In this document: positions 9,243 through 17,224 of the stretch, piece after piece | Layout: the number at the start of each line of letters is the position of its first letter | Position numbering within the stretch: position 1 is the first letter of the stretch | The notes under the pieces: model-generated | Told to the model about the DNA's origin: nothing | Database searches by the model: none | The model's input: the letters and a program-made list of their open reading frames with translations, nothing else | Source: JAAFHB01 sp963675995 | Lineage (GTDB): Bacteria; Bacteroidota; Bacteroidia; Bacteroidales; Prolixibacteraceae | Direction: 5' to 3' | Assembly: GCA_963675995.2 (NCBI GenBank) | Contig: CAXXIY010000001.1 | Coordinates: forward strand, 868,001 to 932,000 | Length of the DNA: 64,000 nucleotides | Position numbers and translations under genes: made by a program

Positions 9243-11183
9243 TCAAGATTCGGCCATCTTATGAGAGAATCTGAGGATGATAAATTCTGCCGGACGAACC
9301 ACAGCCATTCCGATTTCAATGATCATCCGTCCTTCAAGAATGTCGAGGGCTGTCATTGTTTTCCCCAAACCAACCGCAACATAAAATGCGTGCTCAGGTT
9401 TTATTCCCTGAAGGGCCCCCTGCCGCCAGAGTGTTGAAAGGAAGTTCTCGATCATCGCCTGCACTTTTACCCACGTATTGGCATCATTGGGTTCAAAGAC
9501 AAAAGCTTCAGTGGCATTTTTCGTACTCTCTTCTACCATGTTAAAGAACCGGCGAACACTGATATAGCGCCATTCATTATCGTTACCAGCCAGTGTGCGG
9601 GCACCATAAATTAAGGTCCCCTTACCGGTGAACGATCTGATCGCATTGATCGATTTTCCGGTAACGGAATCTACATTCAGATTTTCCAGTTCGGTTTTTG
9701 TGAATATGACCGAAGGTGAAATCACGTTTGCCAGGCTGATATTGGCAGGCGCTTTCCATACGCCTCTGGTTCGGTCTGTTGCTGCATAAACGCCAACGAC
9801 AGCGCCACTTGGTGGCATACTCGTCATACTGTTGCCTACGCCGGCGAGAATTGATTTATAAATTGGAAAGCGAAGTGCAAGCGACTCATCCAGTTTTTTC
9901 GTGTAGGAAGATGCTGCGCTAACAATCAGGGTAAGATAAGCCTGATTAATCTCTTCGAATAGTGGCAGAAGATTATTAAAGGAGTACAAACGTTTGTCTG
10001 TATCTGTAACTGCCGAGGGGGGTATTAAAGTTGAGGCTGCGGCCCCGATGACGCCGGCCCAACTGGCTTCGACAAATGTAGTGGCAGTATTTGTTGCGGT
10101 ATAAGTACCAATTTTAGCAGCTGTTTCTGTTTCCAGACCAACGATTTTTTTAAAGGTGGGATTGAAATTGGAATTGACAGCTGCAATAACATCTGATTTT
10201 AAACCTGCCAGGGTCAATATTGCAGGATCAGCAGCCTTAATAAACTTATCAATCTGGGCAGCGATGGAGTAATAATATCCATAAATTGCCTTAAGATTGG
10301 CATTTGTATTACCTCCAATTCCGGTAAATGTGGCGGCCAGAGAATTCAAAGCAACCCTTAAATTCCCGTTTGGCGGACTTAGCAACTTCGTTTTTGCCTC
10401 AATATTCGCCACATCGGCAAATGCCTTATTCAGATCTGAAATTGCATTCTGAATGACCACATCACTTGTCAGGCCATCCAGTGTTGTGGCAACACCCGAA
10501 CGATAGATTACACTTTTGACATCGTTATAAGTCACATTTTTAGGAAGGTTTACTTTTAGCCATGGGGTATATACCGCACCATAACTCAGGTAATTAATAC
10601 CTACATTATTTCTGAAAGTCCCTCCCTGAGGATCATTTTCTTTGACATCCATCACCACCACACGATCCTGCAAATCCTGGCATTGAGTAAGTGCAGCAAC
10701 CTGCACTGCAGCAATTTTACTGTCGTCGAGTGACACCGCGTCAGGAAATAACAGGATGGTTGGGGCAGTTTCCTGGGCAATGGCTGCGATGCCCGTGGTA
10801 AAGGCAGCATCATCAACCGAAGCTGAATAGTCTCCGATTGAAACGATAAAACAATCGCCACCACCGTTTGCATAAAACATACGAAGACTATCGTATAAAT
10901 AAAATTTATTGCTTACCGTTGCAGACACAAAACTATTTGCATCGTTAATATTTACTTTTGTCACAGCTGGTGACGGACCGACGCCAAAATAGTGTTCATA
11001 ATCCACCAGCGAACCAATTCGTTTGGGGACATTATTTAAATCGCCGGCAGCCAGATTCATCGCTATTTGCGTGTACCCGATAAATGCCGGAATAGCAGTT
11101 TCCACCTGAGCCACAGATGGTGGTAGTTTCGGGATTTCTTCAACATAAACCCCTGGGGTCTTGTACGATGTTGCCATAGTCAT
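9243..11183 (-). CDS. Contractile sheath protein with large internal insertion
   Basis: This 646-residue sheath protein opens with YKTPGVYVEEIPKLPPSVAQ, the conserved sheath start, and FYANGGGDCFIVSIGDY. The C-terminal sheath core runs from about 450 (GVYAATDRTRGVWKAPAN, then FTGKGTLIYGARTLAG, YISVRRFFNMVEES, and EFIILRFSHKMAES at the end). Between about residues 235 and 445 lies a helical, Ala/Thr-rich segment that interrupts the core. Core sheaths of similar systems are often around 480 residues, so this looks like a surface domain. The sheath surrounds the tube and contracts to drive it. Two possible ATGs lie 6 bp apart at the start. A second sheath gene is not present in the window. Confidence 0.92.
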   Translation of the reverse strand: MTMATSYKTPGVYVEEIPKLPPSVAQVETAIPAFIGYTQIAMNLAAGDLNNVPKRIGSLVDYEHYFGVGPSPAVTKVNINDANSFVSATVSNKFYLYDSLRMFYANGGGDCFIVSIGDYSASVDDAAFTTGIAAIAQETAPTILLFPDAVSLDDSKIAAVQVAALTQCQDLQDRVVVMDVKENDPQGGTFRNNVGINYLSYGAVYTPWLKVNLPKNVTYNDVKSVIYRSGVATTLDGLTSDVVIQNAISDLNKAFADVANIEAKTKLLSPPNGNLRVALNSLAATFTGIGGNTNANLKAIYGYYYSIAAQIDKFIKAADPAILTLAGLKSDVIAAVNSNFNPTFKKIVGLETETAAKIGTYTATNTATTFVEASWAGVIGAAASTLIPPSAVTDTDKRLYSFNNLLPLFEEINQAYLTLIVSAASSYTKKLDESLALRFPIYKSILAGVGNSMTSMPPSGAVVGVYAATDRTRGVWKAPANISLANVISPSVIFTKTELENLNVDSVTGKSINAIRSFTGKGTLIYGARTLAGNDNEWRYISVRRFFNMVEESTKNATEAFVFEPNDANTWVKVQAMIENFLSTLWRQGALQGIKPEHAFYVAVGLGKTMTALDILEGRMIIEIGMAVVRPAEFIILRFSHKMAES

Positions 11184-11209
11184 TTAATTTAAAGTGATGA
11201 AATGAATCC

Positions 11210-12226
11210 TTATTCAAATATTTCTGTGTAAATTTTTTCTATTCTTTTTGTTGGGTCATCATTCTCAAATTTCACTTTTACAACAGGGTCTCCAGGTTTC
11301 CTTTTTGTGCCGGCATTTCCTGAACGGGTAAAAGGGAGTGGTGAGCCGCTTTCAGAAACCGGTACACCCGTGTTTTTATTCAGGTACTTCCAACAGGCGG
11401 ACCTGTTTTTAAAGTGAAGCTGAAAGATGGGGGTTGAATCTTTTGCAATACCCAGATTGGTACAGCTAAAATCAGGGTCAGCCGGATTTGTTGCTGCAAT
11501 ATGAATCATTCCAAATACATTGTCAGGGATTTCATCAGAAAGCAAAATACCCCGGGCAGGTACTCCGGTCAATCCGGCTGGTGGAACAATCACCGGTGTA
11601 TCGTTCTGATGGACGAAAACCGGCATTTTAGAAGCAAGAGCGTTGACCTGTTGCGTAGTGGCGCCAGGTTGACTGCTTGTTAACTGGACCAGCGCACCGG
11701 CTGTGATATTCATATATTCAGCCTTATCAGTGGGCGCCGCACCAGGAATCTCTCCTGAAAGAAAGAGCAATTTATTGGGATTCACACCACGTGATGCGCC
11801 CGTGAGGTTCGAAAATACGGGAATGTTCTCCTTATATCTCCGTATTTTGTCCTTGGATACATCATATATTTCAACAATTTGCCTGTTTATTAAAGTTAAA
11901 GCGGTGTAGGTGAAGAATGCACTATCCTTTATCGTGATAACATAGGAAAACACCAGATTATCAGGAATAATTTTTGATTTGGGAACAGCTACAAGAAACC
12001 CCTGAGATGTTTGCTTAAAAACACCTTTCAATGCTTTGATTTTATCTGATGTAATTGGAGTTGGAGTTATCTGTAAAAATGTGCGCGTATCATAAGTTAA
12101 AAGCAGTTTGGTTCTTTTACTTTCGGGTAGGGTATCAAATACTACTGAACCTTCATCCAGCCAGTAATGGTGAAACAGTCGAACCTCAAAAAGACGTTTG
12201 TACCCGATCACTATACGTTCTGCCAT
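11210..12226 (-). CDS. Unknown protein of the eCIS operon, between cap and sheath genes
   Basis: This 338-residue protein has no recognised family. It starts 1 bp after the DUF4255 gene and ends 26 bp before the sheath gene, so it is surely co-expressed with structural genes. Residues 1-140 are beta-rich (RLFEVRLFHHYWLDEGSVVF, then TRTFLQITPTPITSDKIKAL). The middle is proline/glycine-rich with repeated loops, and the C-terminus is strongly charged (KPGDPVVKVKFENDDPTKR). There is no signal peptide or membrane helix. A structural role near the distal cap is plausible from position only. An AlgoCIS-like cap adaptor or a host-related decoration are alternatives. Confidence 0.65.
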   Translation of the reverse strand: MAERIVIGYKRLFEVRLFHHYWLDEGSVVFDTLPESKRTKLLLTYDTRTFLQITPTPITSDKIKALKGVFKQTSQGFLVAVPKSKIIPDNLVFSYVITIKDSAFFTYTALTLINRQIVEIYDVSKDKIRRYKENIPVFSNLTGASRGVNPNKLLFLSGEIPGAAPTDKAEYMNITAGALVQLTSSQPGATTQQVNALASKMPVFVHQNDTPVIVPPAGLTGVPARGILLSDEIPDNVFGMIHIAATNPADPDFSCTNLGIAKDSTPIFQLHFKNRSACWKYLNKNTGVPVSESGSPLPFTRSGNAGTKRKPGDPVVKVKFENDDPTKRIEKIYTEIFE

Positions 12227-12227
12227 A

Positions 12228-12863
12228 TCAGGAATTGTTTTTATGGTAAAACTCGCTGACGACCTCAGTGATCAGACCGCTTTCGTTGTATACCGCCCTG
12301 AATTTCAGATCAAGCATCCGCATTGTATACATCACAAACGGGTATTGCTTACCACCCAGGGTCCCCCAAAGGTGATTTACTTCCTCAAGTGTAGGAGAAT
12401 ACAGATCAAAAATGATTTTAAAGGTTTCGAGCCTGTCGAGGGAGTTCGGAGGAGCATTACTGGTGATGGAGGATGGGGCCACATCATCCTGGGTGAACAC
12501 ATTTTTTGATTGGAAGAAACGTATTGCACGGGACAGAACCAGCAATGCATTGTTGTAATTTGAGTGTGTGGCAGTAGCCAGTATCTGGAAATTAAGGAAG
12601 ATAGGTGGATTTTCGTATGATGCCCTTAGTGTCGTATCGTTCCGGACAAAATTGGGTAGGTTTTTCAAAGCCTTCTCTTCTTTGACATTAACAACCGAAA
12701 AAATAAGCTTATCCCTGGCTACCCCACCATTATTTCCTGAACCTGCCAATCCTTCGGCAAGATTCCCCGACTGAACTTCATCATTCGACGCCGGTACACC
12801 ATAAGCATCCTCAAGGTGCTTTTTGAGTTCATTAATGACAATAGTTAAACCATGTGAAATCAT
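12228..12863 (-). CDS. DUF4255 / Pvc16-N domain protein, probable tail cap or terminator
   Basis: This 211-residue protein matches the Pvc16 N-terminal (DUF4255) family. It opens with ISHGLTIVINELKKHLEDAYG, then has VVNVKEEKALKNLPNFVR, PIFLNFQILATATHSNYNNA and LIVSRA-type helices. It ends with the typical LRLFLDLKFRA-like strand (MLDLKFRAVYNESGLITEVV). In PVC and Afp the family closes the tube and sheath at the end opposite the baseplate. It is the first gene of the operon, so its upstream region carries the promoter. Confidence 0.88.
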   Translation of the reverse strand: MISHGLTIVINELKKHLEDAYGVPASNDEVQSGNLAEGLAGSGNNGGVARDKLIFSVVNVKEEKALKNLPNFVRNDTTLRASYENPPIFLNFQILATATHSNYNNALLVLSRAIRFFQSKNVFTQDDVAPSSITSNAPPNSLDRLETFKIIFDLYSPTLEEVNHLWGTLGGKQYPFVMYTMRMLDLKFRAVYNESGLITEVVSEFYHKNNS

Positions 12864-13189
12864 CGCTTAAGAATTTAAAAACTATTCCATTATAATAAGA
12901 ACCTAATCGACTGATATTCTATTTCTTATTTTAAGATAAAATCCAAGCCATATCCTAAAATCACCAACCAATATACCTTGAACGAGTTTTTTAAGCAAAA
13001 GGTTTCAATTGTATAGAATTTGTTTTGAGGGATAAACAAAATCGCATATTAACGACGCTAAGGAACTGGTCAATTTGAGCATAATTATATTTTACTAATA
13101 TAATATGACTTTTCTCATATTGATTGACTTAAGTGAGGAATTGTTACTTTATTTGTCGGCTAATGCCGTTAATTTGATGAAGGTGATCT
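12864..13189 (-). promoter_or_regulatory. Upstream region of the eCIS operon with candidate promoter
   Basis: This 326 bp region separates the first eCIS gene from the porin-like gene and codes for nothing I recognise. On the minus strand, TTTTG (12996-13000) and TATATTGG (12968-12975) are 20 bp apart. This is one mismatch from the Bacteroidetes -33/-7 consensus (TTTG, about 19-21 bp, TAnnTTTG). It would place the transcription start about 100 bp upstream of the DUF4255 gene. The region is AT-rich, and no clear operator repeat was seen. Confidence 0.35.
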
Positions 13190-13906
13190 TTAGTTTGTTG
13201 AGAGGGAGAGTCCAACCACAAAAAAATTTTTCCCTAATTGGGGATTGCGAATTAAGGAGGAAAATACTGGCAACTTAAACCTATCAGTAAAATGAATATC
13301 ATAACTCACCTTCAGGCTGACATTTACAATCCCCCCCCTTTCAGCGTAAGAACCGGCAGCAGGAGTCATACCTACATTAAAATCCATGGGTAATTGATTT
13401 TTTGTGTTGAATTTATAACCTGCCTCCAAATAAGTTGCATCGTCATTGTAGAAAAACCTGTTATAACTAACATAAATTGGAAATTTTCCATCTCCGGTAT
13501 AGGCAAGATTTACTTCGGCAAAAGAGCCGGTGCTATTAAACGGTATATTAAAATAACCACCATGGGTGTTACCATTCTCATCCTCAAATGGTAAGTTGTA
13601 ATCAAAAATTGAAATTGAAAATTGTTTCAGCTTGTATTTTGCCCATAGATCGTATTCGCTATACCCGTTGGTGGCACCAAAACTACCCCAATAGCCTACT
13701 TCAATATTCTTATAAGTTCCGATTAATGAAGGCTGAATATGAAAGCTTTTACTACCGTCAAATCCAAGTCCAATGTTTGATCCACGCCAGATATACCTGC
13801 TCACTACATCAACGCCGGCACTGATGCTTATTTTATCCTGAGAATATATGGTTATGCTTCGAAGAACTAAAATTACCACAAATATAAGTCTGAATCTTAG
13901 TTTCAT
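13190..13906 (-). CDS. TorF/Gcw_chp-type putative outer-membrane porin
   Basis: This 238-residue protein has a signal peptide (basic start, hydrophobic core, then YSQ) and a beta-barrel pattern of alternating hydrophobic residues. The near-N-terminal VVSRYIWRGSNIG and the aromatic-rich strands (VGYWGSFGATNGYSEYDLW, FPIYVSYNRFFYNDDATYLE) match the gcw_chp/TorF family of putative porins. It ends on a short strand VGLSLSTN as outer-membrane barrels do. The solute is unknown. It is monocistronic and encoded on the same strand as the eCIS, but 326 bp upstream, so no link is implied. Confidence 0.7.
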   Translation of the reverse strand: MKLRFRLIFVVILVLRSITIYSQDKISISAGVDVVSRYIWRGSNIGLGFDGSKSFHIQPSLIGTYKNIEVGYWGSFGATNGYSEYDLWAKYKLKQFSISIFDYNLPFEDENGNTHGGYFNIPFNSTGSFAEVNLAYTGDGKFPIYVSYNRFFYNDDATYLEAGYKFNTKNQLPMDFNVGMTPAAGSYAERGGIVNVSLKVSYDIHFTDRFKLPVFSSLIRNPQLGKNFFVVGLSLSTN

Positions 13907-14283
13907 TTTTTGAGTTGTTTAGTTTTAAATATTTAAGCCTTTGATAAACGCAATATAAGATAAAAATTTTAATAAATGGCAGATTCAGAGGTTCACAGCA
14001 TCATATTATTACAGGAAGAAAAATTATTATAGCAGATTATGGATATTCACTCCATTTGTTCCATAAAAATGTATCGGTCAACAATGGATCGTTGCACCAG
14101 CCCAAAGTGTTATCATGCTAATTATCTGACCTTTACTGATTTTATTTCAGCAGAAAAATAGTCATCTGGAAAATCAGATTAAATATTTGTATATCAACAT
14201 CATAATGTTAATATCTTAGTCGTTGGTGTGGTTTATAACGTAGCAATTTTGTATAAATTAGTGGAAAATCCTTTAACAGGTGA
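13907..14283. other. AT-rich intergenic region without recognisable gene
   Basis: The region between the porin-like gene and the mobile-element remnant is AT-rich. No frame longer than a few dozen codons is convincing. It must contain the promoter of the porin-like gene near 13910-13960, but I saw no clean TAnnTTTG element there. Some of it may be decayed mobile DNA adjoining the transposase fragment. Confidence 0.4.
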
Positions 14284-14343
14284 AACCCTCGCCAACTAAC
14301 ATTCACCAAAGGCAATGAATCTGCCAGTTGGCGAATAAGGGTT
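14284..14343. repeat. Inverted repeat (long hairpin) before the transposase fragment
   Basis: AACCCTCGCCAACT (14284-14297) is followed after 28 bp by AGTTGGCG (14326-14333) and then AAGGGTT (14337-14343). These pair as CGCCAACT/AGTTGGCG and AACCCT/AGGGTT with a small bulge. An inner ATTCA/TGAAT pairing occurs inside the loop. It lies about 50 bp upstream of the truncated transposase and could be a terminal or hairpin element of the former insertion sequence, or a transcription-blocking structure. Confidence 0.5.
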
Positions 14344-14394
14344 CCACTCGGATCAAGAATCTACATATTAGTAAGGTAATTAAAATTTAAATGT

Positions 14395-14925
14395 GTGAAA
14401 GGTAAATTACCCGCTCAGGAACAACGAAATATTTTTCGTCCGATTTTAATTGAAATAATCAATCCCTGCCACGAACTTGCGGTTTTATCAGCGAAGATGG
14501 AGTGGAAGCGGTTTGAAAACGATTTTGGTCAATTGTATTCCAATACGGGTAAACCCGGAGTCCCAATCCGGACCATGGTTGGTTTATTGATGTTAAAACG
14601 GCTTTATAATCTTGGTGATACATCCGTTATGGAGGAATGGGTTCAGAATCCCTACTTTCAGTACTTCTGCGGTGAATCGGAATTTCAATGGAAGTTCCCT
14701 TGCGATCCGTCAGATCTGGTCTATTTTCGCAAAAGAATAGGTGCCGAAGGTGCCGCGATGATTGCTCAGATGTCCGATGAACTTTTTAAGGATAAAATTC
14801 GTCAAACCCACCTCCCTGCAGGAATGATTTCGAGTGAGAAAGATTTGGTTCACTCTTCGGATGGTAAACTATTGACCCGAATCATTGAATTATACAAAAA
14901 TATTGCAAACAAAGGAGGGCATTAA
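14395..14925 (+). pseudogene. Truncated DUF772-type transposase (IS5/IS1182-like), N-terminal part
   Basis: The 176 codons encode the N-terminal DUF772 part of a transposase: GVPIRTMVGLLMLKRLYNLG, MEEWVQNPYFQYFCGE, then FPCDPSDLVYFRKRIG. Complete members are typically 400-550 residues with a DDE catalytic domain after this. Here the sequence runs on to HSSDGKLLTRIIELYKNIAN and stops, and the DDE core is missing. The KLLTRII segment resembles a region downstream of the first catalytic Asp, which points to an internal deletion. It is inactive, and it is followed by another decayed mobile gene. Confidence 0.75.
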
Positions 14926-15015
14926 AACGCCACCTATTAAACGAAAACCCACTAAAACTAATCCACATTCCTCTTTACTAAACACTTCATCACAGGTTCA
15001 TCTCGTGGAAATAGT

Positions 15016-15512
15016 TTGTATAAAAACAAGCCCATGCGCAGTCTTGACCCCCTAAATGACCTCACCTTCAGGAAGGTATTCGGACAGAAGCGGCTCCAGG
15101 TGTTGTGGCTGAAGTATCTGTCGGAGATTAAGACCGCCACAGAAACGATATCGCACGAATTGTTTGAAGTTCAGGAAATACGCGAACCATTGAACTGTTG
15201 CAGAAGAGCGCGTAGACAAAATCAGAAATGGCGACTTACGACGAATACCGGGACAGCATCAATATTGAGCGCATACTACTTAGTGACACGTATGTGGAAG
15301 GGAAGAATGAAGGGAAATCGGAAAGAATCAACCAGATGATTGTTAATGGATACAAAGCAGACATCTCCAATAAAATCTTATCTGTCAAAACAAAGATCGG
15401 TACTGCGGAAGTGAAAGCTATTCTGAATAAGCCAAATCTTACAGAAACAGGGGATCATAAAGAGGAGCCAAATTTTGCAGAACCATTGCTAAAGGTTAAT
15501 AATTATTCGTAA
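15016..15512 (+). pseudogene. Decayed PD-(D/E)XK nuclease-family transposase (Rpn-like)
   Basis: Two frames read parts of one Rpn/PDDEXK_2 protein. The first (from 15016 or 15034) has MRSLDPLNDLTFRKVFGQ joined straight to WLKYLSEIKTATETISHEL, so the middle with the nuclease active site is gone. The second has EMATYDEYRDSINIERILL and a family-typical GKNEGKSE tail. The frame shifts at about 15185-15192, and a TAG at 15213-15215 lies in the second frame. The C-terminal frame ends at 15512. At least three lesions (deletion, frameshift, stop) are therefore present. Confidence 0.8.
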
Positions 15513-15607
15513 TTTTAGCTCTTTATAATCCCCGCTTTGAAAGAGACAAACGATGCGGAAACAAACACTCCGTAAGATAGTTTTTCACTGCATAACTGAT
15601 GGAATCA

Positions 15608-15615
15608 TAAATTTG
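15608..15615 (+). promoter_or_regulatory. Promoter -7 element for the HlyD-yidD-zinc transporter operon
   Basis: TAAATTTG matches the Bacteroidetes -7 consensus TAnnTTTG exactly and lies 13 bp upstream of the adaptor-gene start. Transcription would begin just before the start codon, giving a very short leader. A clear -33 TTTG at the usual distance is not present; a T-run at about 15581-15585 is the nearest candidate. Confidence 0.45.
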
Positions 15616-15628
15616 AAACGAACATAAG

Positions 15629-16948
15629 ATGAAGAAGAAGAGCAATACAGTGCTGTATTTAAGCATTTTGAGTGTTGTAGTGATTATCCTCCTGATCGTT
15701 GGAAAAAAAGCCGGCTGGTTTGGTAAAGAGATCGCCCTGAAGGTCTCAACCGAAAAGGTTCTGAAGAAAGACATTACCGAAATAATTACGGCCAATGGAA
15801 AAGTTGAACCACAGATGCTGGTAAAGATCAGTCCGGAAGTTCCTGGTGAAATTATTGAACTTCCGGTAAAAGAGGGTGATGAAGTCAATAAAGGAGATCT
15901 ACTCGTTGTAATTCGCCCCGATATTTATATTTCGAACAGGAACAGAAATGAAGCCGCGCTCAATAGTCAGAAAGCCCGTTTGTCTCAGGCTGAAGCTCAA
16001 TTAGTTGAAAAAGAGCTTAATTATAAAAGATCGAAACAGCTCTTTGAAAAGAATACCATTGCAAAATCTGATTTCGAGACGATTGAAGCGGCATGGAAAG
16101 TTGCCCAGTCCGAGGTGCAAGCCGCCCGTTTTTCAATAAAAAGTGCAGAATCGAGCCTTAGCGAATCGCAGGAAAACCTTACGAAAACAAAAATTTACTC
16201 CCCAATTTCGGGAACAGTATCCAAGCTGAATGTCGAGCAGGGAGAAAAGGTGGTTGGGACTAACCAGTTTGCCGGCACCGAGTTAATGACTATCGCCGAT
16301 CTGACCAAAATGGAAGTGAAGGTCGAAGTGAATGAAAATGACATCGTAAATGTTGAAAAGTCGGATACTGCCGATGTACAGATCGACGCCTATCTGAAAC
16401 GAAAGTTCAGTGGACTAGTGACCGAAATTGCCAGTTCTGCGAATGTTGCCGGAACCTCCACCGATCAGGTGACCAATTTCAATGTGAAGATCCTGCTTTT
16501 ACAAGATTCATATAAAGATTTGTTAATCAGCAACCCACATCGTTATCCCTTTCTGCCTGGAATGTCGGCTACTGTTGAAATCCGTACAGAAACACGCCGG
16601 GGTGTGATCTCAGTTCCCATTCAGGCAGTAACTACACGTTCGGGCAACGGAATCGCTAAACAAGCCAACAATCAGCCGGAGGTGGAAGGGGCAAATAATA
16701 AAGAGGAAAAAGTAACACTTAAAGATCCTGAACAATTTGAAGTCGTTTTCGTTAATAGGAAAGGATTAGCCCGACAGGTAAAGGTAAAGACCGGGATTCA
16801 GGATAATTCGAATATCCAGATCCTTGAGGGATTAAACGCTGATGATGAGATTATTGTCGCGCCATATGGGCTGATTTCCAAGACACTTAAAGACTCCACA
16901 TCGATTGAGGTGGTAAAGATTGACGATTTGTACAAAGTTAAGAAATAG
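15629..16948 (+). CDS. HlyD/MacA-family periplasmic adaptor of an efflux system
   Basis: This 439-residue protein has one N-terminal membrane helix (about residues 8-26). A biotinyl-lipoyl-like half (PQMLVKISPEVPGEIIELPV, KEGDEVNKGDLLVVI) and a long coiled-coil hairpin follow at about residues 110-190. The second lipoyl half is KIYSPISGTVSKLNVEQGEK, then a beta-barrel (MEVKVEVNENDIVNVEK). This is the order of RND/MacA adaptors that bridge an inner-membrane pump to an outer-membrane channel. No pump or TolC-like gene lies next to it in the window. The stop codon directly adjoins the yidD ATG. Confidence 0.88.
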   Translation: MKKKSNTVLYLSILSVVVIILLIVGKKAGWFGKEIALKVSTEKVLKKDITEIITANGKVEPQMLVKISPEVPGEIIELPVKEGDEVNKGDLLVVIRPDIYISNRNRNEAALNSQKARLSQAEAQLVEKELNYKRSKQLFEKNTIAKSDFETIEAAWKVAQSEVQAARFSIKSAESSLSESQENLTKTKIYSPISGTVSKLNVEQGEKVVGTNQFAGTELMTIADLTKMEVKVEVNENDIVNVEKSDTADVQIDAYLKRKFSGLVTEIASSANVAGTSTDQVTNFNVKILLLQDSYKDLLISNPHRYPFLPGMSATVEIRTETRRGVISVPIQAVTTRSGNGIAKQANNQPEVEGANNKEEKVTLKDPEQFEVVFVNRKGLARQVKVKTGIQDNSNIQILEGLNADDEIIVAPYGLISKTLKDSTSIEVVKIDDLYKVKK

Positions 16949-17206
16949 ATGTTGAAAAGGGTGTTAATTGGATTCAAGTGGATATTAATAAAACTATTGA
17001 TGGTCCCCGTCTATTTTTACAAATATGCCATTTCACCATTGACTCCGGCATCGTGCCGACATATCCCAAGTTGTTCGCAATACGCTCTGGAGGCTTTAAA
17101 AATCCATGGCCCTGTCAAAGGAATCTACCTGGCTACCAGGCGAATACTAAAATGTCACCCATGGGGAACTCACGGTTATGATCCGGTACCCCCTAAGAAA
17201 AATTAA
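16949..17206 (+). CDS. yidD: YidD membrane protein insertion efficiency factor
   Basis: This 85-residue protein has an amphipathic N-terminal stretch, then YKYAISPLTPASCRHIPSC, SQYALEALKIHGPVKGIYLA and RRILKCHPWGTHGYDPVP. That is the full DUF37/YidD signature with its three conserved cysteines. It assists YidC-dependent insertion of inner-membrane proteins. In many genomes it lies near rnpA, but here it sits behind an efflux adaptor and 18 bp before a zinc-transporter gene. It is probably co-transcribed with its neighbours. Confidence 0.95.
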   Translation: MLKRVLIGFKWILIKLLMVPVYFYKYAISPLTPASCRHIPSCSQYALEALKIHGPVKGIYLATRRILKCHPWGTHGYDPVPPKKN

Positions 17207-17224
17207 AGAATTAATGAATTAAGA

